Below are positions 10,790 to 20,851 of a stretch of 64,000 bases of DNA, piece after piece. The notes under the pieces are model-generated. The model did not search any database and had not been told where the DNA came from. It saw nothing but the letters and a program-made list of their open reading frames with translations. A program made the translations under genes and the position numbers. The DNA comes from Chlorobium sp. GTDB lineage: Bacteria; Bacteroidota; Chlorobiia; Chlorobiales; Chlorobiaceae. Location: positions 248,001-312,000 of the forward strand of contig SZXW01000010.1 of NCBI GenBank assembly GCA_005862285.1, given 5' to 3'. Numbering within the stretch: the stretch's first letter is position 1; each line of letters starts with the position of its first letter.

Positions 10790-10912
10790 GCATTACGGAT
10801 TCCCCCTTCAATCCGGCCCTGAAACGGAAACCTTATTGCGAAACTGTTGTGACATGGTTATCGGACTGGACGGCGGCAGCGTCATGGATGCAGTGAAGGT
10901 AATAAAAAAGGT
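10755..10912 (+). pseudogene. Possible remnant of an iron-containing alcohol dehydrogenase
   Basis: Segment CDMVIGLDGGSVMDAVKVIKKV resembles the Fe-ADH GGGSVxDxxK motif but the rest of the family is absent. Confidence 0.35.
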
Positions 10913-10945
10913 CTTCATACCGGTATTTTCCATACATCGAAGCAT

Positions 10946-11710
10946 TTATTCCACGATTCCCGCCCTCAGGTTCAGAGGCCATGAAACGGTTTTGACTTCC
11001 TTCGGGTTTCCCCAGGCCTGCCTGAGTTCCGCATCCATCATCGCAAGAATATCGATACCGGTCTTGGAGCGCATCTGACCGATTGCCGACCAGGTTGACA
11101 GGTAACCGAGAAAACGATCCAGCTCCCAGTTCGTTTTCATCCTGAATTCCGGAACGGCTATCTCCCTCAAAGGAAAAGAGAGGGAACGGTAACCGTCATC
11201 GACATGCCTGCGTTCACGAGGCCAGTATGGGGCAAGAATATCGCAATAGAGATGCAGCAGCAGTTCATCGACATTTTCATCAACCGTCACGAGCCCGTAA
11301 GAAATTGCAGCAAATACAGCATCCTGCGTTGCTACACGCCTGATTTCCGGATAGAAGCGGCCGATGTCGAACCAGTGCAGCGACTGGGCAGCAACGATGA
11401 GATCAACGCTGTTGCCATAAAGTCCCGTTTCTTCAGCCGCCGATACTTTATAGGTCACTTTTGCATCCCTGACGGCACTTGCTATCTGTGATTTGCTCGG
11501 ATCGACGGCGTATACTCTTTTAAAATGCGCTGCCAATCCGATCGAAGCCTGACCCGTACCGCAACCGCAATCGAGAGCAACATCGTGCTTCGGAGCAATC
11601 CCGGCAAGCCATTTGAAGAGCTCCCGGGGATAAACCGGCCTGAATTCCCTGTACGATTGCGATACATTGGAAAAGTAATCCTTGTATGAACGTTTCATAT
11701 CGACATCCAT
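10946..11710 (-). CDS. Class I SAM-dependent methyltransferase
   Basis: Motif VALDCGCGTGQASIGLA and downstream methyltransferase-like segments; start approximate. Confidence 0.82.
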   Translation of the reverse strand: MDVDMKRSYKDYFSNVSQSYREFRPVYPRELFKWLAGIAPKHDVALDCGCGTGQASIGLAAHFKRVYAVDPSKSQIASAVRDAKVTYKVSAAEETGLYGNSVDLIVAAQSLHWFDIGRFYPEIRRVATQDAVFAAISYGLVTVDENVDELLLHLYCDILAPYWPRERRHVDDGYRSLSFPLREIAVPEFRMKTNWELDRFLGYLSTWSAIGQMRSKTGIDILAMMDAELRQAWGNPKEVKTVSWPLNLRAGIVE

Positions 11711-11919
11711 GCCGAAAGTATTCATGATTGTAATGATATGATTATAAACAAACTGCTGAACATGCTTCCGGCTTTTATCAATCAGGCGATCAAAGGTATC
11801 AGTCCGGCTTGGCACATATTGTCATTCCGGGACCGAAGCAGTCGAACAAAGGATCCATAACCCTTTTTTATGTCGCCTGAAAGGAGCTTCGGGTTGTCCG
11901 GTCGAGTTGTTCGAAAGTG

Positions 11920-12048
11920 TCAATATTCGATCCGGACCGGTTCTTTTTGTTTTTCCGGTGTTCGAAGCAATACGATCAGACCGCATCCGAACAGCATAAA
12001 GATTGTTGACACCAATGTTATCAGGGCATTTTTCATATTCATGTTCAT
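11920..12048 (-). CDS. Small single-TM membrane protein (42 aa), not in supplied ORF track
   Basis: Manual translation MNMNMKNALITLVSTIFMLFGCGLIVLLRTPEKQKEPVRIEY*, preceded by GGAGAGG. Confidence 0.45.
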   Translation of the reverse strand: MNMNMKNALITLVSTIFMLFGCGLIVLLRTPEKQKEPVRIEY

Positions 12049-12177
12049 CCTCTCCTTCTATCCACGGTTTTGATTTTCTCACTCCAGACTGCATGTCGAT
12101 GCATCGTTACTCACTCCTTTTGTATTCTGCAAGGAAAAAAAATGATATGCACATTCATCTGACGGTCACTTCCCGTC

Positions 12178-12684
12178 CTAAAACCAGAACATGTCCTCCG
12201 TCCGGCTCTCTTCCGGCTGTCCGTCCGTTTCATCATTGGCTGCAGCTTCCTCATGAAGCGTCTTTATGAGCAGAACAGGACAATCAGCATTCCGCAGCAC
12301 TGTTTCCGCGGTACTGCCCATAAGCAGATAGGGTATGCCGGTCTCGCCATGGGAACCTATCGCTATCGTATCGGCCTTGCTGCTTTTCGCAAATGCAATG
12401 ATGGCATCGGCAGGCGAATTATAGCCGTCGAGCCCCTGAATATCGAGATGATAATTACAGTCAAAGCTGTTCAGTATTTGTATATATCTCGAAAAAAGCC
12501 TGTACAGATTTTTCTTCCCTGAATCATCGCAATCCGCCGGATTACGGTTACAAACGTAAACAAGCTGCAAGTCGGCATCTTTTGAATAATACCGGCCGAT
12601 ATGCTTCAGGGTCATCTCGGATGGACCTGAAAAATCGACGGGACAAAGGATGATTTTCCTCACTTGTGAATCTTTCTTTTCCAT
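12178..12684 (-). CDS. Universal stress protein (UspA family)
   Basis: IILCPVDFSGPSE start; ATP-binding loop IGSHGETGIPYLLMGSTAETVLRNADCPVLLIK. Confidence 0.9.
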   Translation of the reverse strand: MEKKDSQVRKIILCPVDFSGPSEMTLKHIGRYYSKDADLQLVYVCNRNPADCDDSGKKNLYRLFSRYIQILNSFDCNYHLDIQGLDGYNSPADAIIAFAKSSKADTIAIGSHGETGIPYLLMGSTAETVLRNADCPVLLIKTLHEEAAANDETDGQPEESRTEDMFWF

Positions 12685-12999
12685 AACAGAAGAGATTTTT
12701 AATTGTTATTGATCCAGTATATCACCTGCTGCATGTCTCAAGGCAAATGCATCGCATCTCCCAAGCGTAATAAAGAGAGTCGATACGGATGGAGAATCTG
12801 CTGAACAAGCTGTTCCGAAAAAAAGAAAAACCTGGAACAGAAGCCGAATGATGGAAAAATGTCCTGATTTCATACAGTCTCTGTTTGACATCCATATCTC
12901 AAAAATCATGCCATAACACAAAAGAATTCAAAAATAGCTATAACAGTCAGCTTTAAAACCATTTAACGAACCGCAAACAATGCATGTTGTGATTAATAT

Positions 13000-13048
13000 T
13001 TCTGAATATTCAGATATTTCTGTACTATTATCTTCTGAATAATCAGAA
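13000..13048. promoter_or_regulatory. Two tandem palindromic operators (TTCTGA-N4-TCAGAt and TTCTGA-N4-TCAGAA) just upstream of the activator gene
   Basis: TTCTGAATATTCAGAT at 13000-13015; TTCTGAATAATCAGAA at 13033-13048; centres 33 bp apart. Confidence 0.7.
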
Positions 13049-13055
13049 TTCTATC

Positions 13056-15167
13056 ATGCAGAAATACAAGCTGTCAGAATCGCGCCAGCTGCTGAAATAT
13101 ATCAGCGATGCCATAGGAACCATCCGGGATCCGGGAGAGCTCTTCAGAACCGTTATCAACCGGCTGCGCCTGATGTTCTATTTCGATTCCGCAGCAATCA
13201 TCACCCTGAACACGGAAGGAAGGAACCTCGAAATCTTTTTCGACACTTCGAGGATCGAACTTCCTCAATGGCTGCAGGATCAGAAAGAGCTTATCGCTGA
13301 AGCACTTATTGAAAACAATCTCGAGAATCAGGAGGTTCAGGCGCTGAGCATGGAAAATCCTCCTTACGGGGCAAGTGAAAACAGCCGCAGGGTCCTGCAG
13401 GTTTTCCAGGAACACGGAATACGTCAGATCATTCTTTCACCTTTGAGACCTGGAGGAAGACTTATCGGTTTTCTGACGTTCATTTCAAGAGACCGGAGGG
13501 AATGGACACAGACAAGAAAAGACCTGCTTTCGGATATTTCCCTCCCGATTGCCATGTCCGTCAGCTATGCGCTCGCCTATGAGGAACTGAGGCTGAAGGA
13601 AGTCGAAACATCCCTGCAGCTTGCAATAAACAACCTCCTTCTGACCATCAAGGACAGGCACAGCATGATGCTGGCCGTCTGCGAACAGATTGCAAAGCTT
13701 TTTTCGTACACCTTCATGGCAATCCGGGTGATCGGCCATAACGGAACATATCTTGTATCCGACAACTACAAGTGCGATTCAGGCAGCCGTTTCATGCACT
13801 TTTCACCTCTCGAATATCTCGATACCGAGTTTGAAAGCAAGTATTTCGGCGTGGAAGGTTATGAACTGATTTCGAAATCCGGTATGTACTCTTCTGACCA
13901 GTTCGACAACCTGTCGAAAGAGTATAAAATCATCGAACTGGTAAAGGAAAGGTACCGGATCTGTTCCCTGATCTCGATACCGCTCTGGAATCATTACGGC
14001 AGCAAGGCCGGGTTGTTCCTCGCGGCAACAGACCGGGCGTTCGATCCGGAGGATATGGAAACAATCAAGCTCATCGTGCCCCAGCTCTCCCTTGCGCTGC
14101 AGAACTGCCTGGCGTTCGAAGAGATCGATTCACTTCGCAGGAAACTCGAAGGCGAAAAAACATACCTGATCGAAGAAATCCGGGCAACGCACAATTTTGA
14201 AGAGATCATCGGCAACAGCGAAGCGCTCGTATCCGTCCTGCAGAAAGTCCGGCTTGTCGCCCCGACCGATGCTACCGTTCTCATGCAGAGCGAAACAGGA
14301 ACAGGCAAGGAGCTCATTGCCCGGGCTATCCATAACCTTTCACCAAGGAAAGACAGGGTCCTTGTCAAAGTGAATTGCGCCGCTCTGCCGGCATCGCTCA
14401 TCGAATCAGAACTGTTCGGCCATGAAAAAGGAAGTTTTACCGGGGCTGTAGATCGCAGGATCGGCAAATTCGAACTCGCGGACGGCGGGACCATTTTTCT
14501 CGATGAAATCGGCGAATTGCCGCTCGAAATGCAGGCAAAACTGCTGAGAGTTCTGCAGGAACGGGAACTTGAACGTATCGGCGGGCGTAAGGAAATACCG
14601 GTCAACGTCAGGGTAATCGCAGCGACAAACAGAAAACTCGAAACAGAAGTTGCCGAGGGACGGTTCCGCGAAGACCTTTTTTTCAGGCTCAATGTCTTTC
14701 CCCTGTTCCTTCCCCCGCTGAGGGAAAGGCGCAGCGACATTCCCCTGCTCGCCATCCATTTTGCCGGGAAATATGCACGTGAGTTCGGACGCCCGATGCC
14801 TTCGATCCGGGAATCGGACATGAGGGAACTTTGCTCAAGGCAGTGGAAGGGAAATATCAGGGAGCTGGCTCATTGCATCGAACAGGCCGTGATCATGTCG
14901 GAAGGAGAGACTCTCGACTTTTCCGGCATCCTGACCTCGAAAGCTCCGGCCAGGGAGATGCACTCCGCTCAGGGCAGACTGATAACGCTGCCGGAACTCG
15001 AGAAGGAACAGAAACAGAAAGAGCTTGAGATCATTCTTGCTGCGCTCGACCAGTCCAAAGGAAGGGTAAGCGGTAAAAGAGGAGCAGCCGAAATACTCGA
15101 TATCAACCCGAAAACGCTCTTTTCGCGTATCGATGCGCTCGGAATAAAAAAACACTACCTTCCATAA
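13056..15167 (+). CDS. FhlA-like sigma-54 activator (two GAF-like regions, AAA+, Fis HTH)
   Basis: SETGTGKELIARAIHNLS, GSFTGA loop, [23 protein letters not shown]-terminal Fis-type HTH KRGAAEILDINPKTLFSRI. Confidence 0.9.
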   Translation: MQKYKLSESRQLLKYISDAIGTIRDPGELFRTVINRLRLMFYFDSAAIITLNTEGRNLEIFFDTSRIELPQWLQDQKELIAEALIENNLENQEVQALSMENPPYGASENSRRVLQVFQEHGIRQIILSPLRPGGRLIGFLTFISRDRREWTQTRKDLLSDISLPIAMSVSYALAYEELRLKEVETSLQLAINNLLLTIKDRHSMMLAVCEQIAKLFSYTFMAIRVIGHNGTYLVSDNYKCDSGSRFMHFSPLEYLDTEFESKYFGVEGYELISKSGMYSSDQFDNLSKEYKIIELVKERYRICSLISIPLWNHYGSKAGLFLAATDRAFDPEDMETIKLIVPQLSLALQNCLAFEEIDSLRRKLEGEKTYLIEEIRATHNFEEIIGNSEALVSVLQKVRLVAPTDATVLMQSETGTGKELIARAIHNLSPRKDRVLVKVNCAALPASLIESELFGHEKGSFTGAVDRRIGKFELADGGTIFLDEIGELPLEMQAKLLRVLQERELERIGGRKEIPVNVRVIAATNRKLETEVAEGRFREDLFFRLNVFPLFLPPLRERRSDIPLLAIHFAGKYAREFGRPMPSIRESDMRELCSRQWKGNIRELAHCIEQAVIMSEGETLDFSGILTSKAPAREMHSAQGRLITLPELEKEQKQKELEIILAALDQSKGRVSGKRGAAEILDINPKTLFSRIDALGIKKHYLP

Positions 15168-15390
15168 ATCTGTTCATCTCTGCTTCCGGCAGCATCGATA
15201 GCAATAGCCTTTTTTTGCTAAATTGATTCCGTTGCTCTGATGAGCGTACAGCTATTGAAGTATCAGCGGCAAATCTGTGCAGATGGACCTGCAGGGAGAT
15301 GATATAACAGCACAACCCCCAATCACCCGGGTGTATCTGAAAAAAGAAACCAGGGATACAATCAGTCAACATTTTAACAGGAGCCGGATT

Positions 15391-15846
15391 ATGTTCAAGG
15401 AATTCAAAGAGTTTGCCATGAAAGGCAACGTGATCGACATGGCCGTCGGCATCATTATCGGCGGTGCTTTCGGATCGGTTGTGAACACGCTGGTTTCCCA
15501 GGTCATGATGCCTCCCCTTGGAGCACTGATCGGAGGAATAGATTTTTCGAACCTCTATATCCTTCTGCGGGATGGAACGAAGGCAGCAGGCCCGTACTCA
15601 TCTCTGGCCGATGCCCATGCCGCCGGTGCGGTAACGATCGGCTACGGGCTTTTCCTCAATTCCCTCATCAGCTTCCTGATCATGGCTTTCGCCGTTTTCC
15701 TTCTTGTCAAAGGGATCAATACGCTGCGAAGGGAAAAACCGGCACCTCCGCCCTCTCCGACAACCAGAGAGTGCCCCTACTGCTTTACCGCCGTGCCGCT
15801 CAAAGCCACCCGCTGCCCGGCATGCACATCGGAAATCGGGAAGTAA
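15391..15846 (+). CDS. mscL: Large-conductance mechanosensitive channel MscL with C-terminal zinc-ribbon-like tail
   Basis: [44 protein letters not shown]; tail [24 protein letters not shown]. Confidence 0.95.
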   Translation: MFKEFKEFAMKGNVIDMAVGIIIGGAFGSVVNTLVSQVMMPPLGALIGGIDFSNLYILLRDGTKAAGPYSSLADAHAAGAVTIGYGLFLNSLISFLIMAFAVFLLVKGINTLRREKPAPPPSPTTRECPYCFTAVPLKATRCPACTSEIGK

Positions 15847-16059
15847 TTTTTGTATTGCGGCTCAATTCCTGTTTGATGCAGAATCAGAACATGTGACAAA
15901 TGCCGGAGTACAAACTCATCATCTGACCTTTTTCAAGGTAGATAAAATACCATGTTTACGGGATTTCATATCCGGAACCCAAAAGTGATCTTCAGGTTAA
16001 TGCCTGGTGAACGTGAAAATCCATCTGGCAACCCGGAATGCGTTTCTTAAAACAGGAAG

Positions 16060-16521
16060 ATGCTGATCTTGTCACATACACTGACCAAAAAAGCGCTCAG
16101 AAAAGCAATTATCCACTCAGAGTTACTGACTCAAGGTTTACTGCTGATTGTCTGGTTACTCTTTACTGTCAACGCCTTCGCAGCCTCCGGAGAAGTCAAC
16201 GGGCTGAATCTTGCAAGCGTCAAAGAGATCTATGACAGCAAATCAGCCTGTTTTGTCGACGCACGTTCAGAGTATTCATATTATCAATCTCACATCAAAG
16301 GTGCCCGTTCTCTTTCGGACAGCAGGTTTGAGGAACAGTTTCCCGAATTCAGGCAAAAAATATCGACAGAGACCCCCATCGTAGTCTACTGCATCAGCCC
16401 CAGATGCAGCAAAGCCGAACATGTAGCTGAAAAACTGAAAAAAAACGGGTACCGGGACGTCAGAGTCTTCACCGGAGGTTTACTTGAATGGTCTGCTGCC
16501 GGCTACCCTCTTGAACAATGA
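16060..16521 (+). CDS. Membrane-anchored rhodanese-domain protein
   Basis: N-terminal hydrophobic segment; FVDARSEYSYYQSHIKGARSL; active-site region VVYCISPRCSKAEHVA. Confidence 0.85.
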   Translation: MLILSHTLTKKALRKAIIHSELLTQGLLLIVWLLFTVNAFAASGEVNGLNLASVKEIYDSKSACFVDARSEYSYYQSHIKGARSLSDSRFEEQFPEFRQKISTETPIVVYCISPRCSKAEHVAEKLKKNGYRDVRVFTGGLLEWSAAGYPLEQ

Positions 16522-16576
16522 TCCTCAGCATCCATTCATTCCTTGAGGTCATATTTCCAGCCAATCTCAAACAGAT

Positions 16577-17056
16577 ATGTCACTTCTGACTGGATTGCAC
16601 ATTCCCTCTCCGGTGCTGACAACACTCAGGATTGTGATGGGTATGATCTTTATCGCATCAGGCTTTGAGAAAATCATCGATCTGAAATTTTTCGAACTGA
16701 TCATTGCTGAATATCAGATCGTTCCGCCAGCCCTCATCCCTGCCGCCGCCCTCTCACTATCCCTGATTGAACTGTTATGCGGTATTATGCTTGTCATGAA
16801 TCTTTTCTCCCGAAGCAATGCGTTTGTACTGTCAATCATTACAGCGCTTTTCATTGCCGGGATGGTAAACAACCTCACAAGGGATATCGAACACGAATGC
16901 GGCTGTTTTGAATTCCTGGGCCAATGGTTTGGACTGAAAGAGGAAATCGGCATCGGGGCTATCATAAGAGACCTCGTTTTCTTCATGCTGTTACTGCTGG
17001 TCGGACTTGCCGGCTCAGACAGGATACCCTGGAAGAAACCGGTTGAACCGGCCTGA
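16577..17056 (+). CDS. DoxX/MauE-family membrane protein
   Basis: Four hydrophobic segments; GFEKIIDLKFFELIIAEYQIVP; acidic/Cys motif DIEHECGCFEFLG. Confidence 0.75.
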   Translation: MSLLTGLHIPSPVLTTLRIVMGMIFIASGFEKIIDLKFFELIIAEYQIVPPALIPAAALSLSLIELLCGIMLVMNLFSRSNAFVLSIITALFIAGMVNNLTRDIEHECGCFEFLGQWFGLKEEIGIGAIIRDLVFFMLLLLVGLAGSDRIPWKKPVEPA

Positions 17057-17133
17057 TCAACTACCCCTCGGCATGCTACGGGGTATGAATTCATCTTGCA
17101 TTGCTACTTTCACGAAGCAGAGCTTCGGGGAAT
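17056..17133. repeat. Dispersed double-hairpin intergenic repeat, copy 1
   Basis: ATCAACTACCCC..GGGGTATGAATTCAT..TTTCACGAAGCAGAGCTTCGGGGAAT; second copy at 53669-53745. Confidence 0.75.
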
Positions 17134-17258
17134 CTACCCGAAGAGATTCAAGGAATTGACAATATCAGACTGGCTTTATACAAAGGCCGGTGCCTGTCTG
17201 AATCCAAAGAAAACTTCCCCCCTCGAATAACCTGTGAAAACCAGACTGAGTAATGCAT

Positions 17259-17918
17259 TCAGATATAATATTCAATTGAATCTATCAATCCTGACTTGAC
17301 GGCAACCGCTATCAGTTGTTTTTGATCTGTAACACCAAGCTTTCGAAATACTTTTTTCAGTTGCCTATCGACAGCGGCAGATGTTGTTTTTTTCTTAATG
17401 GCTATCTCATTGAGCGATACCTCCCTGGAAAGCGCTTGTATCAGATCAATTTCCGAAGACGTCAGTAAAAGGGACTCGACAGTATGCTGCTTGTCCGTTT
17501 TCAGCAGCAGGTCAAGCAATTCGGGTGAATAATGTTTTTTCTCTTTCAGCGCAGCCTTGACAGCCCGAAGTATTTCATCCCGATCATCTGACTTCATGGC
17601 AATGTTGCTGATGCCTGCACCGTCAAGCTCTTTCAACCGGGATTTGCTGACCGAGCCCGTCAAAACAAGAACAGCGGTTTCAGGATGAGATCGTTTCAAG
17701 GCTGTCAATTCTTTAGTTGAGCCGTTAAAGAAATTGGTATGATCGGTGATGACCAGTGAAACAGTTTTTTTCTGAAGCAGATCTTCCAGCGTTTCCCGGC
17801 TTTGCGCCACAAACACCCTGTATCCTGCCGATGTCAGCATTGCTTTCAAAGCAACGGTAATCAGAAACTGGATATCGGCAATAACCAGAACTTCCTTATA
17901 TGTTTTTCTTTTCCTCAT
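17259..17918 (-). CDS. LuxR/NarL-type response regulator
   Basis: N-terminal receiver-like domain, C-terminal LuxR-type HTH (LTSSEIDLIQALSREVSLNEIAIKKKTTSAAVDRQLKKVFRKLGV). Confidence 0.82.
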   Translation of the reverse strand: MRKRKTYKEVLVIADIQFLITVALKAMLTSAGYRVFVAQSRETLEDLLQKKTVSLVITDHTNFFNGSTKELTALKRSHPETAVLVLTGSVSKSRLKELDGAGISNIAMKSDDRDEILRAVKAALKEKKHYSPELLDLLLKTDKQHTVESLLLTSSEIDLIQALSREVSLNEIAIKKKTTSAAVDRQLKKVFRKLGVTDQKQLIAVAVKSGLIDSIEYYI

Positions 17919-18085
17919 TATCGCAAATCATCACTGCTTTGTAACACTCACATACCTACAATAATCATCTTTACGACAGCGTCTCCGGGCATCATGCGCT
18001 CCGGCCTTTTGATCACTCGATTTCAATATCTCCCATGATTTACTCCCCAGGTCTGATAAGCATGTGCAGGATCATAGAGCCAGTC

Positions 18086-20133
18086 TTATGCTTTCAGTTT
18101 GGCAAGCACTGATTCAACCTTCTTCAGGGCGCCTGTAGCCAATTCGTTTACACGTGATGGCTTTTGCTGGAAACGGGTCCCGGAAATTCTTGGCTTGACG
18201 ATCGGAAAAACATTTTCTTTCCTGTCAAAAAGCCCGAAAAATTCCACAAGTTTCACCGGATTTCCTTTGATCGCGAGAGATCCATCTGACACCGCACCGG
18301 GTATGGAAATCTCCCTGAAAAGAATGGCTCGAAACGTTTCCTGGGTAAGTTTCAGTGAAACATCCGGTTTGTCCGAGCTGAATCCTGCGAGATGATTGAG
18401 CGTCGACCGTTCCAGTGTCAGAAGGTGCTCCTGCTGCAGATCGCTGAAATACCAGTTTATGACAATCTTTTTGCCTTCAGCTTTCCTGCTGTTCAGGCTG
18501 ACGGCAAGTGCATCAAACAGGTTGGCGGCATTCAATCTGTGATTAATGCTTGAACTCAGGTTAAGCCGAAGCTCACCAACTCCTTTACGCAATTCATGAG
18601 CACCCTGCAGGTATGCATTCCTCCATGTTGCGGATTCTGACTGGTATCCGAGCTGTTCGAAAGCCGAAGCAAGAAGGAGTTCCGCTTCACGGTTCTCCTG
18701 TTCGGCCAAAACAGTTTTTGACAACACCTCTGCAACCCAACGATATTCACCGTTTTCATAATCTTCTCTCGCCTTTTTCAGTACACTGTCACTTCCTCCG
18801 GCATACTCGACCCACTTTTTTGCTGAATCTGACGGGGGAGCGGGTCAAGATTCGCCGGGTTTCCGTCATACCAGCCAAGATACCGCTGGTAGACTGCCTT
18901 GATATTGTGTTTCACGCTTCCATAAAGTCCCCTGACGGACCACTCTTGCTCAAGTTCTGAAGGCAACGTCAGAATCTCGGCTATTTCAGGTGCTGTATAT
19001 CCCTGATTAGCCTGCCTGAGAGTCTGGTCATGGATATATTTGTAAATGTCACGCTGTTTGCCGAGATAGTCCAGGATAGAGGCATTGCCCCATACAGGCC
19101 AGTGATGCTGGGCGAAAACGACTTCCGCCTCCCGGCCGAAACGTTCCAGTGCCAAATTGAGATATTCCGACCATGCCTTGGCATCCCTGACCTTGGCTCC
19201 GCGGAGCGGAAGGAGGTTATGCAGGGTATGGGTTGCATTTTCCGCAAGGTTCAGGGCTTTCCATTGTGGCAGGTAGAAATGCAGTTCTGCAGGCGCTTCG
19301 CTCTCAGGTGTTAACTGAAAGACAATTTCGATACCGTCAAAAACATGTGTCTCGATTTTCTGGCTGATCTCCTGTGTGGGGGGCAGGAGACTGATCGTTC
19401 CTGATCTCGATACCTTGCCGAGGCCGGCATCGATTGTCGATCTCACACCAGCAGGAAGCTGCTGTCCAAACTGGTAGAGGGATCGCCGGGCCATTGCCGG
19501 ACCGGCCAGAACATTTTCGCTGACCGTCTCATTGAGGAATCCTGCAGGAGCTATAATTCGGACCGAACCGGAATGGACCTCCTCTTCAGAAACAATTCCG
19601 AGCACTCCACCAAAATGGTCAACATGGCTGTGTGTGTATATAACCGTTGTAACCGGTTTTCGAGGCCGGTAACGAAAGTAGAGATCGATGGCTGCAGAAG
19701 CTGCTTCTACTGTTGTCAGTGGATCAACAACGATCAGGCCTTCATCGCCTTCGATAAATGTAATATTGGCAATATCGAAGCCCCGGACCTGATATATCCT
19801 TTCCGTTACCTGAAACAGGCCATTGATCCTGTTCAGGCGGGCCTGACGCCATAAAGACGGATGAACGCTGTCAGGTGCGGTTTCATCATCGAGAAAATCA
19901 TAATCATTCAGATTGACAACTTCGGTACCGTCACTTTTTTGGATGATACCGTCATGAATTGTGCCGATAAATCCCCTGGTTGCAAGATCGAAATCCCGTG
20001 TATCGGAAAAAGGAAGTCTCGAAAGCCACTGCCTGTTTGCTGCTTTAGTGGCCTGAGTTGCCGGTTTAGATGAAATATCTGCATCTTCTGCCGACTGATA
20101 ATTTTTGTTCCTGTTCTGCTGTAATGTGCTCAT
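18086..20133 (-). pseudogene. Alkyl sulfatase (SdsA1/BDS1-like), interrupted by a -1 frameshift at an A6 run
   Basis: ORF 18778-20133 has metallo-beta-lactamase motif THSHVDHFGG; the C-terminal part continues in ORF 18086-18727; after the A6 run the other frame reads KWVEYAGGSDSVLKKAREDYENGEYRWVAEVLSKTVLAEQENREAELLLASAFEQLGYQSES. Confidence 0.88.
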
Positions 20134-20851
20134 AATTATTCCTGCTGCTTAGAGAAACCTGACCTTTAACTGTTCCTGAACTACCTGATGCGGATTCTGC
20201 AAGTCAATATATGCAACGACCCTTTTGCCTGTACAAAAAATACCCCGAATATACCGCAATGACGGTACAGATATCAGCGATAAGGTTTCAAGAACCGACC
20301 AGCTGAGCCATTGAAATACTTGCTGTTCGATTCGGAATGGAGAGAAGCTTTAACGTTTTTTCTGTTAGCCTGCTTCAAGAAAAGCCGAAGGTCCTGCTTC
20401 TCGACGCATCGGATCATGAGCCGAAGATGTGGTTCAAATGCCCGAATGATAACGCTTATCCCCAAACCGGTATGAGGCTCGTCATTGATTTAATATGGCA
20501 GCTGTATGATCTGTGAAGGGTTCGAAAAACTTTTACAATGGGAATTTCGCTTGTTTTCGGTTTCAGCCGGGCTATCCTGACCGAACTGTATGCCCGAACT
20601 CCGGTATTTGTTGAGGCAGTAATCACAAAACCTCTCTCGACGACGACACTGTTCGCGAATAAAATCCGTTTATCGAAATCTCTTGCTGAAAAATATTCGA
20701 CAGTTATTCATTGATTTCGAATGCTTCATACCTCAGTAAAACTGATGTTTCTTCTGAAAGCAATATTCTACATTTTTGTAGCAAATAAAACTCAATATCT
20801 TCTACAGACTGTATAGTCGCCCTACTTCCGGCCGGAATAGACCGCGAAACT

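Noticed and set aside
12706-12921. 71-aa ORF between uspA and the FhlA-like gene
   Set aside because: No convincing RBS or domain.
18816-18821. Programmed -1 frameshift at the A6 tract of the sulfatase
   Set aside because: The zero-frame codons (CAA AAA AGT) do not fit the A-AAA-AAG slippery register, and no stimulatory structure was identified; recent indel or sequence error is more likely.
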